Position numbers and translations under genes: made by a program. A stretch of DNA of 7,733 nt from DATLBY01 sp035526665. Its GTDB lineage: Bacteria > Acidobacteriota > Terriglobia > Bryobacterales > Bryobacteraceae. The stretch covers positions 1 through 7,733 of the forward strand of contig DATLBY010000445.1 of the NCBI GenBank assembly GCA_035526665.1, given 5' to 3'. The notes beneath the pieces are model-generated. The model made no database searches and was not told where the DNA came from. It saw nothing but the letters and a program-made list of their open reading frames with translations. Shown here piece by piece: positions 1-6,728 of this stretch (position 1 is the stretch's first letter; every line of letters begins with the position of its first letter).

Positions 1-438
1 TTCAAAAGTCGGCAGCGGAGTATTCGCACCCAGCTTTTGGGCCGCAAGCTGATCCAGTGAAGTGCCGCCAGAATCCAGATCCCGCGTGGACCGCTGCACA
101 TAGCCGCCGGAGAGCCACGCCGGAACCTTCGGCCAGTGTCCGTTGCGGCCGGTGGTGTTCTTATGCCAGAGATTTTCCAGCAGCAGGAACTCGCTCTTGA
201 GACTCTCCAGCGGTTTCAGGTGAGGTGTGAACTCGTAGTCCTCTCCATCGCCCGGCGGCGTCCAGTAGTCCGGCCGTACGCCATTCGGCATGAACATGAA
301 CGCCGTGCGGAGCGGAGGCTCGGAAAGCCTGTGCGGTCCGCCGGTGGGCGCTGCCGAGGACATCGCCTCCAGCCAGGGAAGCGACAGAGCCGCGCCGGCG
401 CCGCGCAAAAGCGTTCTTCGGGAGATCGGCTTGAACAT
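1..438 (-). CDS. DUF1552 family exported protein, N-terminal part (cut by window edge)
   Basis: The first 146 codons of a longer gene are visible; the frame is open to position 1. The protein begins MFKPISRRTLLRGAGAALSL, a twin-arginine (Tat) leader with an SRRTLLRG motif, a short hydrophobic stretch and a likely cleavage site near residues 25-30 (EAMSSAAP). The mature start, with RTAFMFMPNGVRPDYWTP at about 43-60, then LLLENLWHK and GGTSLDQLAA, is typical of DUF1552 proteins. These are usually a little over 400 residues, so about two thirds lies beyond the window. The ATG at 438-436 is preceded by GGGGA (444-448) at 5-nt spacing, which supports this start. It lies 38 nt after the DUF1592 gene, its standard neighbour in Acidobacteriota, Planctomycetota and Myxococcota. 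No biochemical function is established for the family. Tat export suggests that it folds, perhaps with a cofactor, before crossing the membrane; that is inference. Confidence 0.9.
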   Translation of the reverse strand, partial: MFKPISRRTLLRGAGAALSLPWLEAMSSAAPTGGPHRLSEPPLRTAFMFMPNGVRPDYWTPPGDGEDYEFTPHLKPLESLKSEFLLLENLWHKNTTGRNGHWPKVPAWLSGGYVQRSTRDLDSGGTSLDQLAAQKLGANTPLPTFE

Positions 439-443
439 GTTAG

Positions 444-448
444 TCCCC
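444..448 (-). promoter_or_regulatory. Ribosome binding site of the DUF1552 gene
   Basis: The minus strand reads GGGGA here, 5 nt upstream of the ATG at 438-436. The 38-nt gap around it (439-476) shows no clear promoter or terminator hairpin, so the gene is probably co-transcribed with the DUF1592 gene. Confidence 0.5.
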
Positions 449-476
449 GCTTCGACTACTGATTAGCCTATCACTG

Positions 477-2777
477 CTACTTCTCCTCGGGTGGACGCGG
501 GCGCTTTCGCGTCCGGGGCGGAGGCGGCTCCACGGGTGAAAGGCCCCCCTGGCTGTTTCGGAAAGGAATGCTCAGCACTACATTATGGATCAGCATCCGG
601 GCGCCGTAATTGATTTTCTGTAGACTATCGACCAGCTGTTGAACGGTACACTGATCGGCATCTTCCAGCCGGCGTCCCAGCGCGTACCCGAGCGTCTTCG
701 CTGCCACGTGACGCAGAAACTCGTCTTTGCGGCCCAGCAGCGCCTGGCGCAATTCGACCGGTCCGTTGAACTTCTCTCCGCTGGGGAGCTCGCCGCTGGC
801 GTCGATCGGCTGGCCGTTATCCTCCTTATCGCGCCAGCGCCCCATCCAGTCAAAATTTTCCAGCGCGAAGCCAATCGGGTCCATGAGCTTGTGGCATGCC
901 GAGCACGCCGGGTCGGCCCGATGTTTCTCTACTGTCTGCCGGATGGTGAGCGGCCGGGTTTTGTCCCTGCGTTCGAGCGGCGGCACGTCGGGTGGAGGCG
1001 GTGGAACCGGCGTCCCCAGCAAGGCATCGAGTACCCACGCGCCGCGCAGCACCGGGCTGGTCTGCTTGTAATGCGACGTCATGGCGAGAACCGCCCCCAA
1101 TCCAAAGAGGCCGCCGCGGCGTTTGTCCGGCCACTGCACGCGCTGGAATAGATCACCTTCTATGCGTGGAAACGAACTCTCCATTTCATAGAACTTCACC
1201 AGGCGCCCTGTCAGGAAAGTGTAGCCGGCATCCAGTAAATCCAGCAGGCTTCGATTCTCGCTTAGGATGTGATGGAACATCAGCACGGGCTGCTCGCGCA
1301 GATCGGCCGCCACTTCCGGCGTATAAAAATGCTGGAGCTCGGTCAGCAGCGGAACCACGCGCCCGCCCACATCTTCGGTTCCGATCCACTGGCCCATGAA
1401 GGCGTCCGCGAACGATCGGGACCGCGGGTCGTCCAGCATACGCTCGACCTGCGCGCTGAGTACCTTGGCGTCCTGCAGTTTCCCTTCTGCCGCCAGCCGC
1501 CGCAGTTCTTCATCGGGCATCGTCGACCACAGAAAGTACGAGAGCCGGGACGCTAATTCGTGCTGGCCAAGTGGATGAATCCCCGGCTTCCCGGATCCCT
1601 CTTCGTTGCGAAACAGAAAATTCGGAGACACGAGCACGGCCTTCAGAGCCAGCTTCACTGATTCTTCGTAGGCATCGCCGCGCTCCATCGTCCGGTCATA
1701 CAGCGCCAGTACGCGGTCCACTTCGGCGCGGGTTACGGGTCGCCGGTAGGCCTTCGCCATAAACTCGCTGAGCAGGCGGTCAGCGGCTTTCCGAGGCTGC
1801 AGCGGCGCCTTTCCCGGTTCCATGCCAAACAGACGAAAGTGCACCGCTCGCTTCTCCGCCGAGGGCTCGGGTTGACGCTGCTCTACGGTCAAGCTGTACA
1901 TATCAACAGGGAATTCACCGGCTTTCACCGAAATCGTATGAGCCCCGCGGGACAGACGGAAGACCTGCGCGCGCGTCGTCGGGCCGCCGTTGGCGTCCTT
2001 CTGAAATGTCAAAGAGCCTGCAGGGAGGCCATCTACCTTCACCTCCATCTGGAAGGGGTTTTCGCGCGGACGCTCCACGGACACGCGCAGGTCATACTGC
2101 CCTTCAAGGAAGATCGGCAGCGTTGCTGAGACCTCCTGGCCCGCGGATAAGATCCGTCCGGGCTTCACGCTCGCTTGTGGCGGCTCCATTTGAGCCGATG
2201 GGAAGGCGCGGTGCAGCGGCGGCGTGATGATGGCGCGGTCCAGAACCTGTTGCGCCGCCTCCATATACTTCTCCATCAGGATGGGCGGAATATAAAGAGT
2301 TTCGCCATTGGTGTCAAAGCCCTCGCCGCCCGACCCGTCCCTGGGGAAAATGTCCGCCACAGGCAGATCCACGCCCAGCAGGTCGCGAAGTGTATTGTGA
2401 TACTCGCGCCGGTTCAGGCGCCGAACGGTGACCGTACCGGCATAGTCCCCGCCGCTGCACGCCGTCGTGCGTAAACGATCAGTAATCCAGCTCGATATAT
2501 GTAACCGCTGGTCTTCCGTGATCTTGGAGGCTACCGGCGGCATGGTCCGGTTCCGCAATTGTGCCGCAACGCTGCGCCACATCCCTCGATTCTTTTCAAT
2601 ATCCTCCGCTGTCGCGGCTTTTAGAAAATCGATACGGTTCTTCGGATTGTCCGGGCTGTGGCATCCCCCGCAATTTTGCGCCAGCACCGGCCGTAGCGAT
2701 TGCGAAAATTCATCCGATGCGGGAGCGGCAAGGCTCGCCAGGGGGAAACAGATGCCGAAAAGATGGAGCAGACGCAC
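477..2777 (-). CDS. DUF1592 family multidomain c-type cytochrome, exported (DUF1587/1595/1592/1588/1585)
   Basis: This is a large exported protein of unknown reaction, with two CxxCH haem-attachment sites. Numbering from the GTG at 2777 (766 aa), it has a Sec signal peptide (MRLLHLFGICFPLASLAAPA); a cytochrome-like N-domain with CGGCH at 36-40 and an MPP motif at 79-81 as possible axial ligand; DUF1587 about 117-182 (RRLNRREYHNTLRDLLGVDL); a beta-rich segment about 205-300 resembling carbohydrate-binding modules of this family; DUF1595 about 330-392 (AYRRPVTRAEVDRVLALY); DUF1592 about 400-525 (ELASRLSYFLWSTMPDEEL); DUF1588 about 553-650, including PVPPPPPDVPPL and the second haem site CSACH at 625-629; DUF1585 about 665-740; and a basic proline/arginine-rich tail. 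The frame also allows a TTG start at 2831, overlapping lhgO by 35 nt. I prefer the GTG because it places a clean signal peptide at the N-terminus, although its ribosome site is poor. Family is confident; start is moderate; the carbohydrate-binding role is inferred from general shape. Confidence 0.93.
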   Translation of the reverse strand: MRLLHLFGICFPLASLAAPASDEFSQSLRPVLAQNCGGCHSPDNPKNRIDFLKAATAEDIEKNRGMWRSVAAQLRNRTMPPVASKITEDQRLHISSWITDRLRTTACSGGDYAGTVTVRRLNRREYHNTLRDLLGVDLPVADIFPRDGSGGEGFDTNGETLYIPPILMEKYMEAAQQVLDRAIITPPLHRAFPSAQMEPPQASVKPGRILSAGQEVSATLPIFLEGQYDLRVSVERPRENPFQMEVKVDGLPAGSLTFQKDANGGPTTRAQVFRLSRGAHTISVKAGEFPVDMYSLTVEQRQPEPSAEKRAVHFRLFGMEPGKAPLQPRKAADRLLSEFMAKAYRRPVTRAEVDRVLALYDRTMERGDAYEESVKLALKAVLVSPNFLFRNEEGSGKPGIHPLGQHELASRLSYFLWSTMPDEELRRLAAEGKLQDAKVLSAQVERMLDDPRSRSFADAFMGQWIGTEDVGGRVVPLLTELQHFYTPEVAADLREQPVLMFHHILSENRSLLDLLDAGYTFLTGRLVKFYEMESSFPRIEGDLFQRVQWPDKRRGGLFGLGAVLAMTSHYKQTSPVLRGAWVLDALLGTPVPPPPPDVPPLERRDKTRPLTIRQTVEKHRADPACSACHKLMDPIGFALENFDWMGRWRDKEDNGQPIDASGELPSGEKFNGPVELRQALLGRKDEFLRHVAAKTLGYALGRRLEDADQCTVQQLVDSLQKINYGARMLIHNVVLSIPFRNSQGGLSPVEPPPPRTRKRPRPPEEK

Positions 2778-2796
2778 TGTGGCAAATCTACACTGG

Positions 2797-3987
2797 TCAA
2801 GTACGCGGTGCAACTGGTAAATGCGACACAATCTCTTCCGCGATGGCCAGCGACGCCGTAGCTCCGGGACTTGGCGCGTTCAACACGTGTACTGCCGCTT
2901 CACTTTCCACAATTGCGAAATCCTGGACCAGGTCGCCTCGGGATGTCAGGGCCTGGGCCCTAACGCCCGCACTCCCGGAGGAAAGATCCTCGGGTTGGAT
3001 CTCGGGAACCAGCCGCTGCAGCGCCGCGCAAAACAGCTCGCGGCTGAAGGAGCGGCGCAACTCCGCCAGACACATCCTCGGATACCGGCGGACAAAGTTC
3101 CATAGCCCTGGATACGACAGGGCATCAAATAAGTCCCGCAGATTGATATCGGTTTTCCGGTAGCCTTCGCGGGCGAATGCCAGGACGGCATTCGGACCCG
3201 CCTCCACACCCCCATGAATCATGCGCGTGAAGTGGACCCCGAGGAACGGAAATTTCGGATCGGGTACGGGATAGATCAGGTTGCGCACCAGGTATGCGCG
3301 CTCCGGGCGAATCGTATAATACTCGCCGCGAAACGGCACAATACGTAGATCTCTCTGGATGCCCGCCAATTCGCCCACGCGATCGCAATGCAAGCCCGCG
3401 CAGTTGATGAGCCAGTCGCCGGAAAACTCACCGGCCGTGGTCTCCGCCAGCCATTTGCCGTCCACACGCCGCAGTCCCGTCACCCGCGCGTTCAGAACCA
3501 CACTTCCGCGTACTTTCGATCGCAGTATCTCGCAGACCTGCGGATAGTCCACGATTCCCTCTTCCGGGACACGGATTGCCGCGATTCCGGCCACATGCGG
3601 CTCGATCTCGCGCATCTGATCGGGTGTTAGCAGCTGTAGTCCAGTGAGGCCGTTTTTCTGGCCGCGATCAAGCAAATCGTGTAGACGCGGGATTTCTTCC
3701 TCTTCAGTCGCCACCACAAGCTTGCCGCAGATCTGGTGCGCGATTCCATTCTCCTGGCAGAAGGCGATCATCTGGCGGATTCCTTGTACCGCCAGCCGTG
3801 CTTTTACTGACCCCGGTTTGTAATACAGGCCGGCATGCAACACGCCGCTATTGTGCCCGGATTGATGCCGGCCCACGGCGATCTCTTTTTCCAGAACAGT
3901 AATGGTCGCGTCTGGATACCGTTGTCCGGCGCGATAGGCGGTCGCCAAGCCGACGATACCGCCGCCTACTACGAGAATATTCCGCAT
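2797..3987 (-). CDS. lhgO: L-2-hydroxyglutarate oxidase (FAD-dependent)
   Basis: This predicted FAD enzyme oxidises L-2-hydroxyglutarate to 2-oxoglutarate and, as in E. coli LhgO, probably passes electrons to membrane quinone. The 396 residues match the family's usual length of about 400. The N-terminus MRNILVVGGGIVGLATAYRA carries the dinucleotide-binding GxGxxG (8-13). The family signature HQSGHNSGVLHAGLYY is at 41-56. Other family-like blocks are EEGIVDYPQV (142-151), INCAGLHCDRVGELAG (195-209), PFRGEYY (218-224), SGVRAQAL (340-347) and the C-terminal FAD-contact motif NAPSPGATASLAI (370-382). No signal peptide is seen, so it should be cytoplasmic or peripheral. It starts 5 nt after the sulfatase stop with no good ribosome site, suggesting translational coupling. 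The usual partner genes of L-2-hydroxyglutarate metabolism in E. coli (csiD, gabDTP) are not in the window. Its place between exported proteins is unexplained. A related DAO-family oxidase with a different 2-hydroxyacid substrate is possible but less likely. Confidence 0.9.
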   Translation of the reverse strand: MRNILVVGGGIVGLATAYRAGQRYPDATITVLEKEIAVGRHQSGHNSGVLHAGLYYKPGSVKARLAVQGIRQMIAFCQENGIAHQICGKLVVATEEEEIPRLHDLLDRGQKNGLTGLQLLTPDQMREIEPHVAGIAAIRVPEEGIVDYPQVCEILRSKVRGSVVLNARVTGLRRVDGKWLAETTAGEFSGDWLINCAGLHCDRVGELAGIQRDLRIVPFRGEYYTIRPERAYLVRNLIYPVPDPKFPFLGVHFTRMIHGGVEAGPNAVLAFAREGYRKTDINLRDLFDALSYPGLWNFVRRYPRMCLAELRRSFSRELFCAALQRLVPEIQPEDLSSGSAGVRAQALTSRGDLVQDFAIVESEAAVHVLNAPSPGATASLAIAEEIVSHLPVAPRT

Positions 3988-3992
3988 CTGGA

Positions 3993-5375
3993 TCAGACGG
4001 CCGGGATCGTCTTTTCTCGCGGAGAGATGCTGTCGGAATCATTCACCTGGGCGCCCGGGGGAGCTTTTACGGGACCCTTCAACAAAGGATCGCCGGTTCG
4101 CCGCATCCAAGCGTCCAGCCGCCCCCGCATTTCGTTCAACGTTTTGCCTAAGGCGGCATCCATAGCCAGATTCCGCCGTTCCTCGGGATCGAAGATCAGG
4201 TCGTAAAGCTGTTCGGGAGGCACCACGCGGTCGCGCCATCCGAATTCCAGCCAAACATCTTTGCTGGGACCGTCATCACAGTTGGGCAACACAGGCCGCC
4301 GCCGTTCATCGTAGTTGCGCATGTAGCTCCAGCGCTTCGTCCGCACGGATCGTTTCGGCTCATAGGCCGCATGGTAATTCACTTCCGCGAAGATTTCGTC
4401 GTTTATCTCCTGCCTGGTTCCGCGAATCAACGGCATCATCGATTTCCCCTGCAGCCACTTGGGATGGTCGATCTCAAGTAGATCGCAGACCGTGGGAAAA
4501 ATGTCGATCTGCGATACCAGAGCATCGGAAACCTTGCCGCCTGAGAACCCGCCCGGGCCGCGCATCATCAGCATGACGCCGGTACCGTGATGGCTGAGAT
4601 CGCACTTCATTTCGGGAAACGCGATTCCATGGTCCGTGGTGCAGATCACCAGCGTGTTCTGCGCCAGACCGGCGGCCTCCAAGGCCCGCAGGATGTCCCC
4701 CATGGCTTGGTCCAGAATACGCGCCGTTGCATGGAACGACGCGATATCCAGGCGCGTTTGTGGCGTATCCGGCAGCGGCTCGGGGGGCACGCAATAGCGT
4801 GGATCATCTTTCGGTCCGGGCGCGGCGAATTCGCGATGGGTCTCCTGGAAACCGATGTCCAGGAAGAAAGGCTGCTTCGGTCCGTTCTTTAACCATTGGA
4901 CGGCGGCCGGTCCCACGTGGGCCGCATGCGTGTTCTTGATAGGAACAATTTCGTCGTAGCCGATCTTAGCGGCCGGTTGCGCGACGTGCTGTACGCCAAT
5001 CAAGGTCGAGCGGTATCCCGCTTGCCCGCGCAACGTATGCACGATGTGCTGCCGGTAGTCGTTCAGCGCGAATCCGCGGTGCGCAAGGCCGAGCATTCCG
5101 TTGCTGTGTGGACACTGCCCCGTCAATAGACTCGCCCGTGATGGCGAGCATGTGGGCGCGGCGTCAAATGCGTGCCTGAAGAGCACCGCTTCCTCGGCAA
5201 ACTTCCGCAGGTTCGGTGTGGAAACGTCGTATCCATACGGCTCGATGTGGCGTCCTGTATCATGTGAATGCAGATAGAGAATGTTCGGCCGCGGGCGCGC
5301 CGGTTGCGCCTGTGCAGCTGCGGGCAGCGTAGCCAGACCGCTTACAATACTCTTCACCGCATCTCTTCGGTCCAT
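3993..5375 (-). CDS. Sulfatase, N-sulfoglucosamine sulfohydrolase (heparan N-sulfatase)-like, exported
   Basis: This type I sulfatase of the alkaline-phosphatase superfamily would hydrolyse a sulfate ester or sulfamate on an extracellular substrate. Numbering from the ATG at 5375 (460 aa), the leader MDRRDAVKSIVSGLATLPAAAQAQ has an RRxxVK pattern compatible with Tat export. The active-site signature is CSPSRASLLTG, with C76 as the residue converted to formylglycine and R80 following. The signature's flanks (NAF/HAF...CSPSRASLLTG...NGM.GL) resemble human SGSH. Metal-site candidates are D39 in HSHDTGRHIEPYG and D248-H249 in TTDHG; K257 and H180 (FQETH) are likely substrate or sulfate contacts. 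The usual first Asp pair is HD rather than DD here. GAGAGG lies 8 nt before this ATG; an alternative ATG at 5402 would spoil the leader. It lies 42 nt after the EEP gene and 5 nt before lhgO. The class is confident; the substrate is not, since many bacterial SGSH-like sulfatases act on other sulfated glycans. No formylglycine-generating enzyme lies in the window. Confidence 0.92.
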   Translation of the reverse strand: MDRRDAVKSIVSGLATLPAAAQAQPARPRPNILYLHSHDTGRHIEPYGYDVSTPNLRKFAEEAVLFRHAFDAAPTCSPSRASLLTGQCPHSNGMLGLAHRGFALNDYRQHIVHTLRGQAGYRSTLIGVQHVAQPAAKIGYDEIVPIKNTHAAHVGPAAVQWLKNGPKQPFFLDIGFQETHREFAAPGPKDDPRYCVPPEPLPDTPQTRLDIASFHATARILDQAMGDILRALEAAGLAQNTLVICTTDHGIAFPEMKCDLSHHGTGVMLMMRGPGGFSGGKVSDALVSQIDIFPTVCDLLEIDHPKWLQGKSMMPLIRGTRQEINDEIFAEVNYHAAYEPKRSVRTKRWSYMRNYDERRRPVLPNCDDGPSKDVWLEFGWRDRVVPPEQLYDLIFDPEERRNLAMDAALGKTLNEMRGRLDAWMRRTGDPLLKGPVKAPPGAQVNDSDSISPREKTIPAV

Positions 5376-5383
5376 GGTTGTAA

Positions 5384-5389
5384 CCTCTC
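5384..5389 (-). promoter_or_regulatory. Ribosome binding site that decides the sulfatase start
   Basis: The minus strand reads GAGAGG, 8 nt upstream of the ATG at 5375-5373. This is a better match than anything before the alternative in-frame ATG at 5402, and it agrees with where the export leader begins. Confidence 0.6.
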
Positions 5390-5394
5390 GCTCT

Positions 5395-5408
5395 GGTAGC
5401 ATACTACC
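5395..5408 (-). repeat. Small perfect inverted repeat between EEP and sulfatase genes
   Basis: The minus strand reads GGTAG-TATG-CTACC: perfect 5-bp arms around a 4-nt centre. It lies in the 42-nt gap, just upstream of the sulfatase ribosome site. The loop holds the alternative ATG at 5402. The arms are short and there is no following T-run, so it is not a convincing intrinsic terminator. It could be a small operator half-site pair, a weak RNA hairpin near the ribosome site, or chance. Confidence 0.35.
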
Positions 5409-5417
5409 CGCTCGACC

Positions 5418-6182
5418 CTACTCTGCTTTCCGAACCAGATCTTCTCCGATTTCCGTGAGTAAAGGGAAGTGATCGGATGCTTCGCGCAGTCCGGGAGCAT
5501 CGCGTACCACCGTGCAGCGCTTCAGCCGGGCAGCGAAAGCCGTCGGAACAAACGCATAGTCGAGCCGCACGTGCGGATCCCATGTCGGAAAGGTGAATCC
5601 TTCATCCTCGTGGTGCATCCGGTAGCCGTCGGTGTAGCCAGCGTCCAGCATGAGGCGGATGGTGGTCCAGCGGAGAGTTCCTCCGGTCATCCAAACGACA
5701 GCCCGCAGCCGCGCGGGCAGCCGGCGTAACTGCAGGCGCTCGCCCGGAGCCAGTGTGTTGAAGTCGCCCGCAACGAGATGAAAACCGTGCTGGTGCTCCG
5801 CAATTCCGGAGAGCAGCGATCTCAGTTCATAGGATCGGCGCCACTCGGTCAGGTTTGAATGGACGGCCGCAAGGTGCACTCCGAAAATCCGCACGTTGGA
5901 TCCGGCCAGCAATACTTCGAGATACCGCCTTCGTGCAAACCGCACATGGCGCCACGCGTGGTGCGCGATCTCTATTCGGCTCAGGAAGGCGAGCGATTGC
6001 CCACGATCGGCCGCCCACGCTTTCATCCCGCAGAGTGAGGCGAGACGCTGTACAACGTCGGGACGAACGGCCTCCTGCAGAATCACAATATCCGGGTCGC
6101 AGGATCTGATGACCTCGGATAAGGGCTTCTCGCGGTTGACGCCGCCCAGGCGAATGTTGTAGCTGAGGAGCCTCAGACTCAC
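5418..6182 (-). CDS. Endonuclease/exonuclease/phosphatase (EEP) family metal-dependent hydrolase
   Basis: The 254-residue protein has the full EEP (DNase I-like) motif series: SYNIR near the start (7-11) with a metal/structural Asn, LQEA with Glu37 as the Mg ligand, H103 in FGVHLA, GDFNT with D140 and N142, LDYAFV with D208, and SDHFPLL with D237-H238 as the catalytic pair. Members cleave phosphodiester or phosphomonoester bonds in nucleic acids, inositol phosphates, sphingomyelin or phospholipid head groups, so the fold does not fix the substrate. No signal peptide is present, which points to a cytoplasmic enzyme. The start is GTG at 6182-6180. It overlaps the upstream nucleotidyltransferase stop by 4 nt (GTGA), a classic arrangement for coupled translation. 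This suggests that the two proteins work together. A 42-nt gap separates it from the downstream sulfatase. The catalytic residues look intact. Confidence 0.88.
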   Translation of the reverse strand: MSLRLLSYNIRLGGVNREKPLSEVIRSCDPDIVILQEAVRPDVVQRLASLCGMKAWAADRGQSLAFLSRIEIAHHAWRHVRFARRRYLEVLLAGSNVRIFGVHLAAVHSNLTEWRRSYELRSLLSGIAEHQHGFHLVAGDFNTLAPGERLQLRRLPARLRAVVWMTGGTLRWTTIRLMLDAGYTDGYRMHHEDEGFTFPTWDPHVRLDYAFVPTAFAARLKRCTVVRDAPGLREASDHFPLLTEIGEDLVRKAE

Positions 6183-6661
6183 GATTCCGTGACGCTTCCG
6201 CAGAGCGTCACATACGGCTGTTCCAGGATTTCTCCGCGAAAGTACTGCACCCAGTCACGTGTGCCCTGGATGTTGACCGGACGCCCTACCATCTTCATCA
6301 GTTGCTCCCTCAGTGGAACCAGCTCGGGAGCGATATCCGGATCTTCCTCGCTCAAGGGGCGCGAATGAATTCCCGGAATCCAATACCCGTCGGCCGAATA
6401 GTAGCGGAGAACGTCGCTTCCCACCAGCGTCAGGTCCAGGTCGCTCGTGCCGGGGCCGTCGCTGTCGAACGGCGCGCCATCCTTCCAGCGGCACCCCGTG
6501 ACCGCGCTGCCTCGTAATACGATGGCCTTGGCATCAGGCACTGCCTCCCGGACTATCTCGCAGAACTGTTTGAACCGGGCTGCATCGCCAGCGAAGGCAA
6601 GACGAATTACGTTGTCCCGTTTCTCTGCGTCACTAGCACTGGCCGTCGAAATCGTACCCAT
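6179..6661 (-). CDS. Nucleotidyltransferase-fold protein, possibly with an altered third active-site acid
   Basis: From the ATG at 6661 this is a 160-residue protein. The central part matches the polymerase-beta nucleotidyltransferase pattern: strand AIVLRGSAVTG (46-56) supplies G51-S52, and SDLDLTLVG (73-81) supplies D74 and D76, the metal-binding pair. The loop between them is about 21 residues, longer than the usual 9-13, and rich in Gly, Asp and Pro (DGAPFDSDGPGTSD). The next expected strand, RPVNIQG (127-133), carries Asn130 where a third acid is often found. The rest, including YYSADGYWIPGIHSRPLSEED, matches no named family that I recognise. A longer ORF runs from an ATG at 6736 that overlaps the upstream stop, but GGGGGGA lies 4 nt before the 6661 ATG and makes that start better. 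Its stop overlaps the EEP start by 4 nt. The substrate is unknown; a nucleotide, lipid, sugar or protein acceptor are all possible. Confidence 0.72.
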   Translation of the reverse strand: MGTISTASASDAEKRDNVIRLAFAGDAARFKQFCEIVREAVPDAKAIVLRGSAVTGCRWKDGAPFDSDGPGTSDLDLTLVGSDVLRYYSADGYWIPGIHSRPLSEEDPDIAPELVPLREQLMKMVGRPVNIQGTRDWVQYFRGEILEQPYVTLCGSVTES

Positions 6662-6665
6662 CGCG

Positions 6666-6672
6666 TCCCCCC
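6666..6672 (-). promoter_or_regulatory. Ribosome binding site that decides the nucleotidyltransferase start
   Basis: The minus strand reads GGGGGGA, ending 4 nt before the ATG at 6661-6659. The remaining gap to the acyltransferase stop (6673-6728) shows no convincing -35/-10 pair or terminator. Confidence 0.5.
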
Positions 6673-6728
6673 GATAGTCTGACCTCAAAAGGGACCAAAA
6701 CGTAACACGGGTGAAGCTGAATTGCGTT

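Noticed and set aside
136..462. 108-codon plus-strand open frame near the left edge
   Set aside because: It is antisense to the DUF1552 gene start, whose leader and conserved residues are clear; the product is Arg-rich with no motif.
439..476. Possible terminator or operator between the DUF1592 and DUF1552 genes
   Set aside because: GATAGGCTAATC is only an imperfect dyad with mismatches near its centre and no T-run; it is not distinguishable from chance.
639..1151. 170-codon plus-strand open frame
   Set aside because: It lies wholly opposite the DUF1588/DUF1585 part of the DUF1592 gene and encodes no recognisable motif; it is a high-GC shadow.
2561..3163. 200-codon plus-strand open frame across the lhgO/DUF1592 junction
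   Set aside because: It is antisense to two well-supported genes, and its product has low-complexity Arg/Ser-rich composition with no recognisable domain. Long antisense frames are expected at high GC.
5376..5385. GGTTGTAACC dyad next to the sulfatase start
   Set aside because: The arms are 4 bp only and overlap the ribosome-site spacer; it is too short to call.
6662..6728. Possible promoter in the 67-nt gap before the nucleotidyltransferase
   Set aside because: GACTAT and TTGGTC resemble -10 and -35 boxes only loosely, and the spacing is about 13 nt, too short for a sigma-70 promoter.
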